A stretch of DNA of 64,000 nt from Synechocystis sp. PCC 6714 (GTDB lineage Bacteria > Cyanobacteriota > Cyanobacteriia > Cyanobacteriales > Microcystaceae): contig NZ_CP007543.1 in the NCBI RefSeq assembly GCF_000478825.2, positions 1-64,000 on the forward strand, written 5' to 3'. How positions within the stretch are numbered: the stretch's first letter is position 1; each line of letters begins with the position of its first letter. Of this stretch, positions 63,466 through 64,000 are shown in pieces. The notes below the pieces were generated by a model that saw nothing but the letters and a program-made list of their open reading frames with translations, made no database searches and was not told the origin of the DNA. A program made the translations under genes and the position numbers.

Positions 63466-64000
63466 ATGAACATTCAACATCTATATCTCCTCTCCCCCCT
63501 CCATACCGGCGGCACCACCCAGGAAGGCAATTTATTGGGCATTGCCCGGGAGTCCCACACTAATTTTCCCTACATTCCTTCTAGTACCATTCGGGGTCGT
63601 TTGCGGGCCGCTGTGGATGACAATAAACGGGACGCTTTATTTGGCAATGATCTAAACAGTGACAATGGTAATTTAACCCAGGGCAGTGTTTGGGTTGGGG
63701 ATGGTTCTTTGCTTTGGCTTCCTGTACCTTCCCTTAGCCATGGCGTGATTTGGATTAGTTGTCCCCTATTGCTCAATCGCTATGCCAGGGTTGCTAAAGT
63801 CACTTCCCAAACGGCGATCGTCCCTTACTTGTACAATTTCCATCAAGCTAACGAAAAAGTTTATTTAAAGGATGCTATTTTTGATAGTAGTGAATTAATT
63901 AATTGGGATAAAGGGCAAGCTAAAAAATTTACTCCTCATCAGTCTAACGTAGCTATTGAAAGAGCATTAGTATTGCCAGATCAGCATTGTGCAACGGTAA
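63466..64000 (+). CDS. cmr4: Cmr4 backbone subunit, cut by the window end
   Basis: The first 178 codons are present. Start MNIQHLYLLSPLHTGGTTQE, then HTNFPYIPSSTIRGRLRAAV, the RAMP signature of Cmr4/Csm3. Cmr4 forms the filament along crRNA and cleaves target RNA with one Asp on a loop just before the Arg-Glu-x-His-Thr motif. In this sequence that loop reads QEGNLLGIARESHT with no Asp, so target cleavage may be lost or different. The rest of the operon lies beyond the window. Confidence 0.92.
   Translation, partial: MNIQHLYLLSPLHTGGTTQEGNLLGIARESHTNFPYIPSSTIRGRLRAAVDDNKRDALFGNDLNSDNGNLTQGSVWVGDGSLLWLPVPSLSHGVIWISCPLLLNRYARVAKVTSQTAIVPYLYNFHQANEKVYLKDAIFDSSELINWDKGQAKKFTPHQSNVAIERALVLPDQHCATV

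Overview
The window looks like accessory (plasmid) DNA of a unicellular cyanobacterium close to Synechocystis. The evidence is the very frequent HIP1 octamer GCGATCGC, a cyanobacterial CyRepA-type replication protein, DevBCA, Csx18-like and fibrillin-like sequences, and a type III-B CRISPR locus whose repeat resembles the RNase E-processed repeat known from Synechocystis plasmid pSYSA. No rRNA, tRNA or core housekeeping operon was seen. Many genes are toxin-antitoxin, restriction, abortive-infection or CRISPR functions, and there are numerous broken genes. These statements rest on motif reading and recall of families, not on database searches.

Layout. 1-2.4 kb: a FitA/VapC-type pair, then the left copy of a duplicated module (two small HTH proteins and a truncated AAA ATPase). 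2.4-9 kb: CPBP protease, GNAT pseudogene, an AbiF toxin gene broken by a stop codon with a candidate upstream structured RNA, an Rpn-like protein and hypothetical exported proteins. 9.2-13.1 kb: a DevBCA exporter and divergent PadR regulator. 13.2-17.7 kb: cassette-like single genes (acetyltransferases, methyltransferase, peroxiredoxin, dihydrofolate-reductase-like, ASCH), four of them ending in the same TAACAA. 17.85-18.2 kb: a small element with 40-bp inverted repeats.

18.4-23.1 kb: plasmid maintenance module A (putative initiator, cytosine methyltransferase remnant, ParA plus ribbon-helix-helix partner, iterons, HNH protein). 23.2-32.3 kb: a defence island made of an RHH regulator, a large N6-adenine methyltransferase, a MntA/HepT-type pair, a PLD-SNF2 helicase, and small genes. 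33-35.8 kb: an HNH pair, a tyrosine recombinase, and the right copy of the repeat found at the window start. 36-38.3 kb: the intact right copy of the HTH/HTH/AAA module. 38.2-45.3 kb: plasmid maintenance module B (HNH, ParA/RHH with a different iteron, cytosine methyltransferase remnant, CyRepA). Modules A and B carry the same four gene types, so the replicon may be a fusion of two related plasmids.

46-56.1 kb: fibrillin pseudogene, RecD2, a glycoside-hydrolase-like lipoprotein, unknown membrane proteins, AlkB-like protein, P-loop kinase and two DUF6717-like proteins. 56.3-64 kb: a 15-repeat CRISPR array transcribed leftward from a leader next to cas2-cas1-csx18, and a divergent cas10(cmr2)-cmr3-cmr4 operon cut by the window end. 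Cas10 has an intact GGDD cyclase motif. No cas6 is present in the window, which fits host RNase E processing.
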